A stretch of 64,000 nucleotides of DNA. Origin: Paramecium tetraurelia. Lineage: Eukaryota; Ciliophora; Oligohymenophorea; Peniculida; Parameciidae. Numbering within the stretch: the stretch's first letter is position 1; each line of letters begins with the position of its first letter. Under the pieces are notes generated by a model. That model searched no databases, had not been told where the DNA came from, and saw only the letters and a list, made by a program, of their open reading frames with translations. Location of the stretch: the NCBI RefSeq assembly GCF_000165425.1, contig NW_001799488.1:1-64000 (forward strand), given 5' to 3'. Of the stretch, positions 35,940 to 48,079 are shown piece after piece. Made by a program: the position numbers and the translations under genes.

Positions 35940-37851
35940 TAATTCTAATATTTTATTTTAATGCTTGAAAATATAATCAAATTGTTGTGCATAAGAATAG
36001 TAAAATTTCATGAGGATTGATATAAATTGGCTTTTTTAACCAACTATAGAATCTGCCTTAAATAAAGCTTATGCTACATTTAGGCATTGGATTGATTGAA
36101 GTTTTGATCGGTTTGCATTTTCAATAGTTTTATTTTTTTAAGTTTGTGAATCGTAAGAAAATTCTGATATTATTATAGGTGAAGTTTGAATGATATGCTC
36201 TTTTGCGGAAATTGGAGACTCTCAAAATATGCACATTGCTCTGTTTTCCGAAACGATAACAACTCTAGTTTGTTTTCGATAAATTTAAAGGTTTGGAGCA
36301 ATTAGCGAACCTAATTACTCATAAATCTTTAAATAAATATTGGAATGGTTTTGTCCTTTTTCTTTTTTTATGAGATCATATTTTTTGCATATTCCTACAC
36401 AACATAAATTGGATAAAAGAGAACTTGAATTAGAACATAAATACAGAGACATACCAGTATCAGCAATGCTAATAAGGTGGTTATATTTAAGGATAAAGTT
36501 TCTTGCAAGCTTTCTGACAATTCCTACTCAAATTTATAATAGAACTCCAAGTATTCTTGGCTACTTAACAACCTAACTTTTTAGAATCATTGTACGTTAT
36601 TAAAATCATCTTGAATTCAGCTATTTCTTGTATACCAACAATCATCTCTTGATTATACACAGAATTATATCGACATTACATAGAGGAATTGTATATATCA
36701 AAATTGGGGCAAGATGAAGATCCGTTATGTTTTTTCATCTCTTCCCAATCAGTTTAATTGAATCCAGTAATTGTCTAGTTGAATATGTACAAGGGGAGGT
36801 ATTCATTAGACACCTTGTAAGGATGCATAATCATAATGCCTTCATTGGAAATTAGATATATTATTTAAAACCCGAATTTACTCTGCCCAACCTCTTGAAC
36901 AAATTCATTTCCCAAGAATATTGACCCCACTCCGCCTATCAATTGAGTTTATTCATCAACAATAGGCATTGCCATAGACAAACCAATCTTTTTCTCCGTA
37001 AACACTAAATAATGTAATATAACTATAGTACACATAAAAGGAGTTGTAAAAGTGTAATTGTAGTTTTGGTAATTTTCAGTTTAATCATAATTCCTTTACA
37101 ACTCAATATACCAATCTCGTTACTCTGGTTTGTAACTATAGATTCCTTATTCCCTATTTAAGCAAGGATAGATGGAGGTTATTTTTTCCTTTTTAATATA
37201 GGAATAAAAGAAATATTGGTTGATGTCCTTCCCTTAGTACAATAATTAACCGTAAGCTTGAACCTATTCTTACATTTTTATTCCCACTAATTCGTCAATA
37301 GTTTTCGGTTGACTGTATGAACTTAAGTTTGAATAACACATAAAGCAATAAGAAATATCAAAGTTTCCATATCCTTTAATTATTCGAAGCGGATCCGGGA
37401 TTGGGTTTATACCACCATACGGCATTTAAAATTGCTCATTTATTGTGAGGTTATTTTACAACACCACTTACTTTTTAGTGTGGTGATACAACCTGTGAAA
37501 TGAGATTAAGGTATTTCCATCTAATTATTTATTATATTACTTAGATAGAAGACTTTATCAAAGTAGCTTCTATATAATTTTATTATATTTTATTGAATCC
37601 TATTCGAACTATCCTTATACAAATGGTTGGAAGTGTCTGAAAAATATACATTTAATAGAGAAAGATGAATCATATTGTATGCCAAAACATAGGACATAAT
37701 TATGAATGCTTAGATAGAAACTATTAAAATCATTTGATTCCTGAGTCTCATGTTCTAAGTGCATTTGGAGAACATTGATTGAGATTGTCTCATTCAAAGT
37801 AATTATCTATTATCAAAAATGATTAATTTTTGATTTAAAATTCATCATCAT
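35940..37851 (-). pseudogene. Decayed Cache-domain membrane receptor
   Basis: From 37851 the minus strand encodes an N-terminal segment, an extracellular domain with Cache-like blocks (GIKMQEQVQAYGQLLYQGKD, IYSYKPEQRDWYIE, AMPIVDEQTQLIGGVGSIFL, EGIMIMHPYKV), then a transmembrane helix (TTLLALLILVCLCIYVLIQV) and a cytoplasmic part. Cache domains sense small extracellular ligands. The same frame is interrupted by TGA at 37813-37815 and 37558-37560; no GT...AG segment of 20-36 nt removes them. After the membrane helix two frames are both readable, one closed by a TGA at 36222-36224, so a frame shift is also likely. I infer a pseudogene. A low-quality assembly of a live gene is the alternative. 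Confidence 0.6.
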
Positions 37852-38513
37852 ATAATATACAGCGAAATGAAGATTGGAATTAATTTTATTCCAAGCATTA
37901 ATTCCATTTCTGCTCTTTTTTTAATAATGGTTAAAAATTATCAATATTAAATTTTATAATCTTAGTAATTACAAGAGATGCAAATTTCTGTAATTTTAAC
38001 TTTATATGTTCAGAATAAACATATAAATTTAATTTTATAATAAATAACCATTTCAGAAAGATTTAAAAATGCATTGAGCAAGACATAATTGAATTTTGTT
38101 CTTATAGTGCTGAAGAACTATTCTATTAGCTATTTTTTGGTAAAAACCAATAAATTTAAAAGTTTATTCCAATTTTATATTTTAATTATTGCTTGCCATA
38201 TTTAAATGCATTATTAAAGAAATAGTTTTTTTTTGACTTCAATCGGAAAATAAATTCACATGCATAGCGCATAATTTATTTATAAGGATGTTGCTGCACT
38301 TATAAATGAATTAACAGATAAGCATTTTGCTTTACAATTGTAAATCGGAGTTAATTTGTGATTTTTATATATATAATAATTATGGTGCGTAAACTAAATA
38401 TCTGAAATACTAATAATTTAAATCAAACATGCTCTTTTTTTGAATGTTGATAATACGTATCAGTTTTAACTTAAGAGTTAGACTTGTTAATTCTTTCATT
38501 ATTAAAATTAATA
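37852..38513. other. Intergenic spacer
   Basis: About 660 bp, extremely AT-rich, TGA frequent in all frames, no feature recognised. It separates two divergently oriented genes. Confidence 0.45.
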
Positions 38514-40090
38514 ATGAATCACATTTAACAAGCCTTTATTCAGAGTATTATGAAACAATAGTAACATGAAAAACAATAATAAGTGAAATAGGAAGAGAAC
38601 AATTAGAAACAAAATATTTAAGTACAATATTTCAAATTATTTGTCTAGTATTTGCAGAAACAATAACTTCTCTCCATCATCCAGCAATGTCAACAGTAAT
38701 AATAACCAATTCAACAAGCATCGTACAATATTCAAATAATCATTTAGCAAGTCTCCTACTTTAATTGAAGTTTAAAATTAAGTCACATCATACTTTTAGA
38801 AAATTATCCTTTAGAAACAAACAATCAATTTAAATAATGTATTGGAATAGCAATTACCCTACTTTTTACAAATAATGGGAAATCTCATCATTTATGGATT
38901 AGAAAATTGCCCTGGAGAAAAGGAAATTGTGTAAGAGATGATATCACAATACAAATCCAATCCACTTAAAATTACAATGAGCTGCTCTTTATTCTAGACA
39001 ATAGGACTATTGTTTCGTTCATAATTAGTGTACTATGACTAATGTAATCACTTAAATACTAATTTAAGGCACAAAATATCTTACCAATTTTTTGCTGTTC
39101 CGTGATGACTTTTGTGACATTTTCTTCAACACTCTATATTGTTACTAAATTACTCAAGGTTAAACATTTAGTCAATAGATTGGATTCACACAGATTAACC
39201 AGATGCTCAAGAAAACCCAAGATGATGTATGGACAGCCTTTATATTCAAAATGCTCAGTCAACAACAACAGAAAATGACTAAAGATATGTTTCTATTACA
39301 GTTTAATTAATACACCGTTTCTATGAATAATTTCTTCACTAAAAGCAATTTGATTATGGATCTAGTTGCTCAAAGTGTAAAATAGACCTCAAAATTACAT
39401 AATGATCAGATATTTTAGGAGGTAATTTGATTGCTAACAATAGTATTTACTAATAATGGGAAGTTTTAAAGCTACTACATAAGACTTTTTGAAGAAAGCT
39501 ACGCAGTTATTCTTCGAAGAATCCAATGATCTTGATTTATTGTAATTTAGCAATAACATAATAAAAATTCATAAGTAGATGAATTGCCAAATATTATTCA
39601 TTCTACCCATGTTATTTTTATTGGAGAGTCAATACTTAGATCATCTAGTATAGAATGGAATTTAGGAATAGTAGCCAGTTAAAAACAGTTCAAATTACTA
39701 TTTAAAGATGATTGAAAAATTAAAAAATAAATGTGTTTATAATGGTGAAGAAGAGTGCAATTGCAAGAAATGTTAATGGTACTTAGTTCTTTAGATTAGC
39801 TAGCATAAGAAGAAATAGAAATTCAGCAAAGGAGTCTTAAAAAAAGAAGAGAGAAGCATTAGAAAAGATAGGTCCTTTATAAGATGAGTATGACAAAATT
39901 TAAAAGAAAGTATAAATTTCAAATTAAATATCTTTAGGTCTAATCTCTTGAAACTGAGAATTAAGTAATTACAAAGTTATTACTGGATGTATTTAGACAC
40001 CCATCTCTTGAAAAGTTGGCAGCCTAATTCATAGAACCTCTCGCTAAAATTATAGCTGATCAAGATTTCAATAATATTGATGAATGTTGA
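38514..40090 (+). CDS. Unknown 475-residue helical protein, six introns
   Basis: Introns of 31 nt (38561-38591), 25, 22, 23, 20 and 28 nt produce one frame of 476 codons ending at TGA 40088-40090. The N-terminal 70 residues are Ser/Asn/Gln-rich (SPSSSNVNSNNNQ); the rest is predicted helical (NLIIYGLENCPGEKEIVQEM, DFCDIFFNTLYCYQITQG, LLLDVFRHPSLEKLAAQF). The 20-nt purine-rich intron near 39830 is questionable. Without it, a one-base shift in a run of seven A would be required. I considered a ubiquitin-factor-E4 core because of the helical style, but no U-box is present and the match is not convincing. Function unknown. Confidence 0.65.
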
Positions 40091-40144
40091 TGTACAATTT
40101 AATTCTACAATATATAAATTAACTTAATGTATGTTTAAAATAAC

Positions 40145-42101
40145 TCATAATAAGTCAAGTCTGCGAGGTCTATCCCATACAATCTTACCTTTTTATTTAA
40201 AATATTGAACTCTATGACTTTTAACCTAACTGATTATAAAGTCTGTAAACGGAACTTCCATAATTCCTAAGAACCTATCTTCATACCCAACAATAAAGTC
40301 CTCTTTATTAAATTTGGTATCCCAAAGAATTCTATCGATGACTTAAAGAGTGGGCTTGAATTTCTTTTGCATTTCCTTTTGCTCTAACATCTCTGGGAAA
40401 TAGTTGAGCATAGTCTTTTTATCAAAAATAGAGCAAACAACAACTAAGTAATCTTTGCTTAGATTCACATAATAGTGTCTGTATTCTCTCTTATCACTAA
40501 AATAATTAATTATAATTTCTTATACTTAGATTTGATAAAGATTTTGGAAATGTCACTCCAATACTTGGATTACTATTATTATTATAGCTATTGTTCTGGT
40601 TCTTTTTATTCTTTCTGATCTTTAATGTCCTTTGGTTCTTGTCTACTTTTCTTTCTTTTCTTTCCTCCCTCATCCTATTATTATTGTTGTTGTTATTATT
40701 ATTAGATATCTTTTTCTCTTTTGATTTGTTTTTATTGATTTTCAGTCAAATAGAGCTTGCCTGAATGTGTTAAGATAGCTACATTCTTCCATCCACATTC
40801 AATCTAGATAATTTCATCGTCTTCATCCAAATTAGGTAAGGCTACTTTTGTAAATTGAACGTTGTTAGATAGAGGAGCTGCCAATTGTCCATAGTCATTC
40901 TTACCCCATCCAAATAGTTAATAATCTTTATATTATAATTCCATGGATCTGGTAATTTCAGTGCTTAATTTAATCTATAATTCAGCATTAGTGAGTCCAA
41001 GAGTGTTTATTTAGAAATCTTAAAGAACAGCTTACTTTGAAAATTCCAATCCTGTAAATTCATTGTACTTTACAATATTGACATAATCGGAAAAACCAAT
41101 TTTAGCTAGCCATACTTGGAGTTCTTCATTAGTCCATTCCTTGATTGATTTAATACTCTCTCTTGAGAGTGCAAGGAAATAGTTCAGACCACTATAAATA
41201 GAAATGATAGACCGTTTGTCAAAATAATTTTGATGGACAGTTTTAATAATGGGGTCAATTACTTATTCATTCTTAGTGTCTGAAGAATATACTTTTTATG
41301 TTTTTGTCAAATAATAAATTGCACTGCTTCCAATGGCTACTTAGGTAATTATCTAAATATCATATTATTATTAGGTACTTCATTATCTGGTAAGATAATT
41401 TGTTTGTATTTTTGTGCTTGATCACAATTATGAGGTGTTAGATCTTACAATTGATACAGAATGGCTCTAGTTTATTCAGAGGGTAATTAGGGTATTTTTT
41501 AGGGATTGGTGAAGATGGCAACTAGTTAATAATAAGAAGTTTCAAAATGCTCCACATTTTTAGAAATCAAATATTCTTCTTGATTATCGAACATAACAAT
41601 TAGGTCTCCATTCTCTTTCAAATAGATGAATTTTCCTTTGCTGGCTGCTGAGTATTGTTTCACTTAAAATCTTTTAAAAATATGCATTTAAATATCTTAC
41701 TTAATAATAAACTTAGGTTTCTGATTGATGACTTCTTGATACTCCTGTGACAAGCAAATGTACATTCGATTTTGAATCGTAAGTATACCAGTATAGGTTA
41801 GTCCTATTTGAATTGATTTTACTGGCATTCCTAGAATGTGTCTTCTTTTGAATGGCTTGACACTTTCATCAAATGACCAGAAATAAGTCTCTCTTCCAAA
41901 GATGGTACGAAAGATTATATTGTATGGGGTAGTTGTGTTTGGATTATTGAATCCAATGCTTGCTAAGAGTGCTTTAAGTGCTAATTGCACGTTATCCTTC
42001 ATTTGCATTGAAACGGACTGCAAATTTAGCAAATCCTTGATTGACAAGTATTGGGAAATGCCTCGGAATACATCAAATGTGAGTAATTGAGATTGCTACA
42101 T
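40145..42101 (-). CDS. F-box, RCC1-like, SAM and MJ1316 (DUF504) domain fusion
   Basis: Three introns (30, 26 and 29 nt; the last at 40497-40525) give 623 residues. Residues 8-40 resemble an F-box (DVFRGISQYLSIKDLLNLQS). RCC1-like propeller segments follow, clearest in LFGWGKNDYGQLAAP and IQIECGWKNVAILTHSGKLY near residues 380-440. Between them, about 298-365, is a SAM domain (WTNEELQVWLAKIGFSDYV, GLTNAELQIKL). After a poly-Gln/Lys linker the C-terminus (about 555-620) reads VIDRILWDTKFN, DFIVGYEDRFLGIMEVPF and RVQYFKQKGKIVWDRPRR. That is the MJ1316 RNA cyclic-group end-recognition fold, otherwise known in archaeal proteins and a few eukaryotic ones such as LENG9. The F-box would suggest an SCF ubiquitin-ligase adaptor. 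Combined role unknown. Confidence 0.82.
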
Positions 42102-42143
42102 TTATTTTATTTTATTCTTTAATAATAATAAATCAAAGAATAA
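42102..42143. promoter_or_regulatory. 42-bp divergent spacer (both promoters)
   Basis: The start codons of the F-box fusion gene (minus) and the HSF gene (plus) are separated by 42 bp of almost pure A/T. Both core promoters must lie here or extend into coding sequence. No HSE-like nGAAn array is visible. Confidence 0.6.
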
Positions 42144-42996
42144 ATGCAAGAGATTAAACAAATACCATCATTTCTATAAAAATTATATGAAATACTTGAA
42201 GTAATACAAAATTTGTTATTTTTGAGTCCGACTAATCAGCAATTGGATGGAATAAAGATGGGACTACATTTTAGATTTTGGATTCATCCTTATTGACAGA
42301 AGAAATAATGCCTTAATATTTCAAACATCGCAATTATCAGAGCTTTCTGAGGTATTTAATCATCGATATAGAGTTAGATAACTCAATATGTATGGATTTA
42401 AGAAGCTTAAAAATAAACATGGTAAAAGCGAATTCCAACATTCTCAGTTCAAAAGAGGTCTCAAGTATCGAATTTGAGTGACATTTTTAGGAATAATCTA
42501 TTGAAGATCAAACGAAGAAATTAAGATGATATTAAGCAAAGTTTGGAATCTTTAACCAAAGAATTCGAATAGGAGTCCTATCTCAATGAACACGAAAAAC
42601 TTCGCAAGTAGCTTGTAGAATTGTATTCGAACTAAAGATCACTCTTAGAAGAGATCAGACGTTAGATGGAACGTAACATAAATCTTCAACGCGAGACTCA
42701 AGATATTACTAATGTATGAACTCTTTTCTATCTCTTAGAGGATCAACACAGTTAAAAGTTATCATCTTAAAAAACTAGATAAACTAATTATCATCATTTA
42801 GAAACTCCCTGAAGATGCGCAAATCAGTAAGATGGCTTTGATGAAGGAAAAAATCCTCAGGAAATTGGAACTCATTGAAGCAGAGAATATCTGCATGAAA
42901 GAAATTTCCTTAGAAAAGCAAGACTCTTCCATGTATCAAGAACCCAATCTTACGGGAGTCAAAAGTCCTGCTGGCTACTCACCTAAAACTAAATGA
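42144..42996 (+). CDS. Heat shock factor-type transcription factor
   Basis: Four introns (42201-42226, 42352-42377, 42465-42490, each 26 nt; 42714-42738, 25 nt) give 249 residues. The HSF DNA-binding domain occupies residues 5-105: PSFLQKLYEILE, AIGWNKDGTTFQILD, FKHRNYQSFLRQLNMYGFKK. The recognition helix is intact, so binding to nGAAn repeats is expected. Residues 110-185 form a Leu/Arg-rich coiled coil suited to trimerisation (HEKLRKQLVELYSNQ). The protein is short for an HSF and lacks a long activation domain. The intron after the recognition helix codon AG|A is at a position often split in ciliate HSF genes, to my recollection. A second, more divergent HSF gene lies at 56741-57492. Confidence 0.9.
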
Positions 42997-43120
42997 AACC
43001 CTATAATATTTATATATTTTCCATAATCGATCATTTATTGATTTATAAATCGTGAAATTACACATTAATGCAACCCAATGTTCAAAAAATTTGTTTAAAT
43101 CTTTATTTTATATTATTAAA

Positions 43121-44280
43121 ATGAGAGGAGTAACTCTACGCAGATATCCAGACGAAAGTTTTCCAAAGAACATCGACTTCTTTGATTTGAAGGACTTTCC
43201 TATACCCACAAATCTTAAGGAAAACGATCTTCTTATCAAAGTTTGCTATGTGAGCATCGATCCTGTCATGAGAGTATGGTTTTCAGGAGCCAAGACTTAC
43301 ATCGATACTGTGCATCAAGGACAAGTCATCCCAGCCTTTGGATGTGGAGTTGTTGCTGAATCAAAAAGCAAAAGATTTAACAAAGGAGATTTAGTCTTGG
43401 GAGCCTTGGATTGTGCAGACTATTGTGTTAGAAATGCCAATACAATATTCAAATTGCCAGCAGTCAAATCGAAACACGATCCAAACTTGCCTCTCTTTTT
43501 GTCTGTGTATATTTTTAATTGTGATAATTTAGGTACGGTGTCACAGGCATCACTGCTCTCAAAGGATTGCATCAAATTCCTAAAGAAAATCTACCAACCA
43601 AAGAATCCAAGAAGACTCTAGTGGTTTCATCTGCTGCAGGATCAACAGGATCTTTTGCTCTATAAATAGGAAAATATTGGGGATACAGAACCGTTGGAAT
43701 CGTTAGCAGTAGAGACAAGAAAGACTTCGTTCTTTCACTAGGAGCTGATGCTTGTGTTTGTTACAATGACACTTTAGATTCTAATGGAATTGTTGATACA
43801 AAGTATATTAATTAACCTATTTCTTCTTAGCAAATTGACAAAATTAATGAAGTAAGCAGCTCCTGAGGGAATTGACGCAATGTATGACAATTCAGGAGAG
43901 GAAGTCTTAGACGCCGTCTTGCCAGCCATGAATAAGGGTGCTTTCATTGTATTATGTGGAGCAACTGCTACATATTATACTTGGAAGAATAGAGGAGGAT
44001 TAAAAAATTTATCTCACTTTATTACAAAGTAAATTAAGGCTGAAGGAATATTGTACTTTGGTTAAAAGAATGCCATCATGGAATCATTCAAAGAGATGAA
44101 TGAATTAGTCACAGGAAATCATATTTAGTAATGATGTATTCCTATATGTATAGACACAAAGAGGAATTCATCAATGGATTAGAGAATGTGACTATTGGAT
44201 TATAGAAGGTGTTCATGGGTAAGAATTTAGGAAGAGTGATTGTCAAATTAGACAACGAAGTTCCATTGCCAAAGTTTTGA
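43121..44280 (+). CDS. NADP-dependent MDR oxidoreductase (alkenal/prostaglandin reductase-like)
   Basis: Three introns (32, 28 and 26 nt) give 357 residues. The N-terminal half is the GroES-like domain of medium-chain dehydrogenases without catalytic zinc ligands (YVSIDPVMRVWFSGAKTY, GDLVLGALDCADYCV). The Rossmann half has TLVVSSAAGSTGSFALQIGK and RTVGIVSSRDKKDFVLSLGA, the NADPH-binding AAGxxG pattern, followed by AMYDNSGEEVLDAVLPAMNK. Such enzymes reduce the double bond of alpha,beta-unsaturated aldehydes, ketones or eicosanoids and serve in detoxifying lipid peroxidation products. The frame is open upstream to about 43052, but MRGVTLRRYPDE at 43121 is the natural family start. It is followed 68 bp later by a flippase gene. 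Confidence 0.88.
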
Positions 44281-44348
44281 GGCTTATATACATAACAAAT
44301 TTAGAATGTTGGAAAATTTCCAAAATATTATTTATAAACAAATATCAA

Positions 44349-47300
44349 ATGTTTTGGTCTAAAAGACCCGATGTCTTGAACCAGCCTCGTTCATTTGAGG
44401 GAAATTTTAGGAGTGAGAGAACATTAGAAGAGTTAGAATAATTTCCATCTAACTTCATAAAGACATCACGGTAAGAGATTATATTAGAGTTATGTAGATA
44501 TAATTTAGTAACTTTCTTGCCAAAATCATTACTTTTGTAGTTTACTCGATATGCTAACATTTATTTCTTGTGCATTGCAATAATCCAGTGTATTCCAGTA
44601 TTATCAACTCTGAATCCGTTCAGTGCAATAGCTCCGTTAGTATTTGTGTTAGGATTATCAATGGGGAGAGAAGGTAAGAATGAAAACTAATATGAAAGGT
44701 TGGGAGGATTATGGGAGACACGTATCTGACAATGAAGTGAATGCGACAGAATGTGTGATAATGAAGTCTCGCGTAATGACAACGTAAAATAGAAATTAAT
44801 ATGACATAGATCTACATGGGCTCAACTAGCAGTGGGAGATTTCGTATTGGTGAAATAGGATGAGAGTTTTCCAGCAGATCTGATAGTTTTGGGAAGTTCT
44901 ATAGAGAGTGGTGCATGTTATATAGAAACATCGTCGTTGGATGGTGAGAAGAATTTGAAGCCGAAGAGTGCAATTCTGGAGAGCTAATAGCTATACCGAG
45001 ATATGAGTAATTTTACAGAGGAGAAAGTGAAGGTGGAAGCACAGGTTCCCACTTAGAATCTGTATGAATTGGATGCGTCTTTATTTTTAAGTGTGGGGAA
45101 TGGTTAGCAAAAGAAATTTTAATTAACAGCTAAACAACTATTACTCAGAGGCGCATTTCTTAGAAATACTGAATGGGTAATTGGGCTAGTAGTTTATACA
45201 GGTTAGGATACTAAGATTATGAGGAATGCTGATGCTTCAAGAATTAAAACAAGTGAAATCGAGAGAATTATGAATATTTTGATTTTGGGAATATTGGTAG
45301 TTCAAATCTCATTGTCAATCATCACTGCCTCCTTTTCTTCTGCTTGGCTACACAAATATGGCAGTGACAGTTGGTATTTAGGTTATGGTGATTTCTAACC
45401 TAATTTACTAAGCTCTTTATGCATTTTTCAGTTACATTTTATTATATAATACTATGATCCCAATCTCATTGATAGTCAGTCTGGAATTTGTAAAGGTGTT
45501 TTAAGCGTACTTTATTGAATAGGATGAAGAGATGTATGTCTAATAAAGAGATAAGTTTGCCAAGGTGTAAACTACCACTATAAACGAGGAACTCGGATAA
45601 ATAGAGTACATTTTTTCTGACAAAACTGGCACTCTTACTTGTAATCAGATGGAATTTAAGTATTGTATAATAGGAAACACATTATATGGACAGGAACAAC
45701 AACACACAAATATTCCAGTATAAAATGTAGATCTAAAAAGACAGCAAACCGCTAAAGTTCATCCTGCAACTGATGTCTTCCAACATTCGGTGTTTAATTT
45801 CCAAGATCTTGAATTAAGTGCCATTCTTAAGGGAGAAGGGTCCTCCGGAGAATAACCAGTCAATTTGATAGTCTAGTCATTAGATGGAAAATAATAAGTC
45901 AAAATTTCAAAGTAGAGAAATTTAATCGAAGAATATTTTTTCTTGTTATCATCAGCTCATGAATGTATAGTTTAGTATGACAAAAATTAAAATGCTAACT
46001 ATTAAGGACCCTCTCCAGATGAAATTACTTTGGTAGATGCAGCTGCTAGGATGGGTTTTCAATTCACTGGTGCTTCTGCTAGTGAATAAAAGTTTATAAT
46101 TTTGGGAAAGGATAAAAAAGTTAAATTATTAAAATCCTTTGAATTTGATTCAACACGTAAGAGAATGAGTGTCATTATTGATGACAATGGAGTTATAAAA
46201 TTATTTATTAAAGGAGCTGATAATATTATTAAGGGAAGATTATCTCCAAATTAAATATTTCTTAACCAAATTATAAACTATCTAGATGATTTCAGTAAAA
46301 TTGGTTTAAGATGTTTATTAATGGCCATAAGAGTATTATCAAATGATGAATACAGAGAATTCGACAACGCCTACAACAATTTGCCCGACAACGACACCAG
46401 AGCAGAAGAACTAGGTATACAAAATATATTGAAACCTAGAAAAATTGACCAATAACTTAGAACAAAACTTAACTCTTCTTGGAGCATCTGCTGTGGAAGA
46501 TAAGTTATAACCATTGGTTCCAGAGACAATCGCTGATTTGTTAAAAGCTAATATTAAAGTGTGGATGTTGACTGGTGATAAATTGGAAACAGCAGAAAAC
46601 ATAGCTAAAAGTTGTCGTTTAATCTAAGGTGACTTCACTGTCATGAGATTGTCTGAATTAAGTGTTGATGATTGCAAAAGAAAGATTGGAGATATTCAAG
46701 AAACATATGACCATTGTATTAAAGAGAATAGAAAAAAAGTATTTAACTGCATTCTTACCTTTAGTCATTCGTTGTAGAAGGGTAATCCCTATAATTTGTA
46801 ATTGATAATGAGGAATTAGCCTAAGCATTTGTGAGCATGGCTAAAGATTGTGAAAGCGTTGTTTGTTGCAGAGTCACTCCGAAACAGAAGGCTGATGTGG
46901 TAAGATTAATTAAAGATCGACTCAACAAAATTACTTTAGCAATTGGAGATGGTGCTAATGATGTCAATATGATCCAAGCCGCTCATATCGGAGTAGGTTT
47001 GTATGGAAACGAAGGAATGAGGGCTGTTCAAAGTAGTGATTTTGCTTTGGGAGAATTCAGATGTCTTTGGAGATTGTTGTTGGTTCATGGACATTGGAAT
47101 TACATTAGAATTGCAGAGATGGTTTTATACTTCTTCTACAAAAACATGATCTTTACTGTTCCATAGTTTTTCTTTTCATATTTTTGTGCATTCTCTGGAC
47201 AATCGTTTTTCGATGACTGGTACATTACCTTCTATAATTTAATATTCACTGCACTTCCACTTATTATGAGAGGTACATTTGATTAAGACATCAATTACAG

Positions 47301-48046
47301 ACAACATATTTAATTTGATGAGAAGGAGGAAGTTGCATCTGTTTAAAGAAAATTTGAAGAATACCTTAAAGTTAAATTTCCAAGTCTTTACTTTGTGGGA
47401 TAAAGTAAAAGTATTTTTACCATTCCAAACTATACGTTATGGGCATTTAATGGTTTAGTACACGGTATGATAATCTTCTTTTTCATACTTTGGATTTTGG
47501 ATTATGAGATTGTTGAAGATAATGGATTTCCTGGAGGATTGGCAGCATTTTCATTGACTGTGTATTCTAGCATTATTTTGGTATTATATTTCATTCATAA
47601 TTAAGATTGCTGACTTGAAGATAGCTATCCATACCAAATATTGGACTTGGTTTAATTTTATTTGCATAACTTTCCTATCTGTATTACTCTACATCATCTA
47701 CGTTATCATATCATAATTTTGGCCAGGAACTTTGATGGAATACACCCCATTTACTATGGTTGGCACTCCTCATTTCTGGTTATCCATAATTCTTATTGGA
47801 GGCATCATAGGTGGAATGGAGGCTATCATAGCTCAATTATAGAGAGAATTCTTTACTGATCCTGCCATTGAAATGTTATACAAAGTGAATGATTTTGGGT
47901 AAAATCAGTTGAAACTCATTGAACTAAAAGAAAAGAATCAAAGGTAGTTTTAGGATTCTTTTTGGGAACCTCTCTATAAGTAATAACAATTATAATAGTA
48001 AAACGAAGAAGTAATTAAATTTAGCTAATCATAGCATGCTGAATGA
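44349..48046 (+). CDS. P4-type ATPase (phospholipid flippase)
   Basis: Six introns of 25-26 nt give 1,181 residues. Motifs in order: N-terminal [16 protein letters not shown], actuator loop [11 protein letters not shown], the phosphorylation site [15 protein letters not shown], the P4-specific [14 protein letters not shown], nucleotide-binding [23 protein letters not shown], and [19 protein letters not shown]. The C-terminal half has about six transmembrane helices ([18 protein letters not shown] and later). These enzymes flip aminophospholipids from the outer to the cytoplasmic leaflet, driving vesicle budding. The actuator motif is usually DGETNLK; here Thr is replaced by Lys while the catalytic Glu stays. 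A beta subunit (CDC50-like) is not encoded nearby. Confidence 0.93.
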
Positions 48047-48079
48047 TTTTATTAATATATATATAATAATAAAATTAAT

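Noticed and set aside
35940-37851. Retained germline internal eliminated sequences (IES) as the cause of the TGA codons
   Set aside because: Around the TGA codons I saw no TA-bounded 26-30 bp insert whose removal would restore the frame while keeping the conserved residues on both sides.
38514-40090. Ubiquitin conjugation factor E4 (Ufd2-like) identity
   Set aside because: No U-box, and the helical core resemblance was only stylistic.
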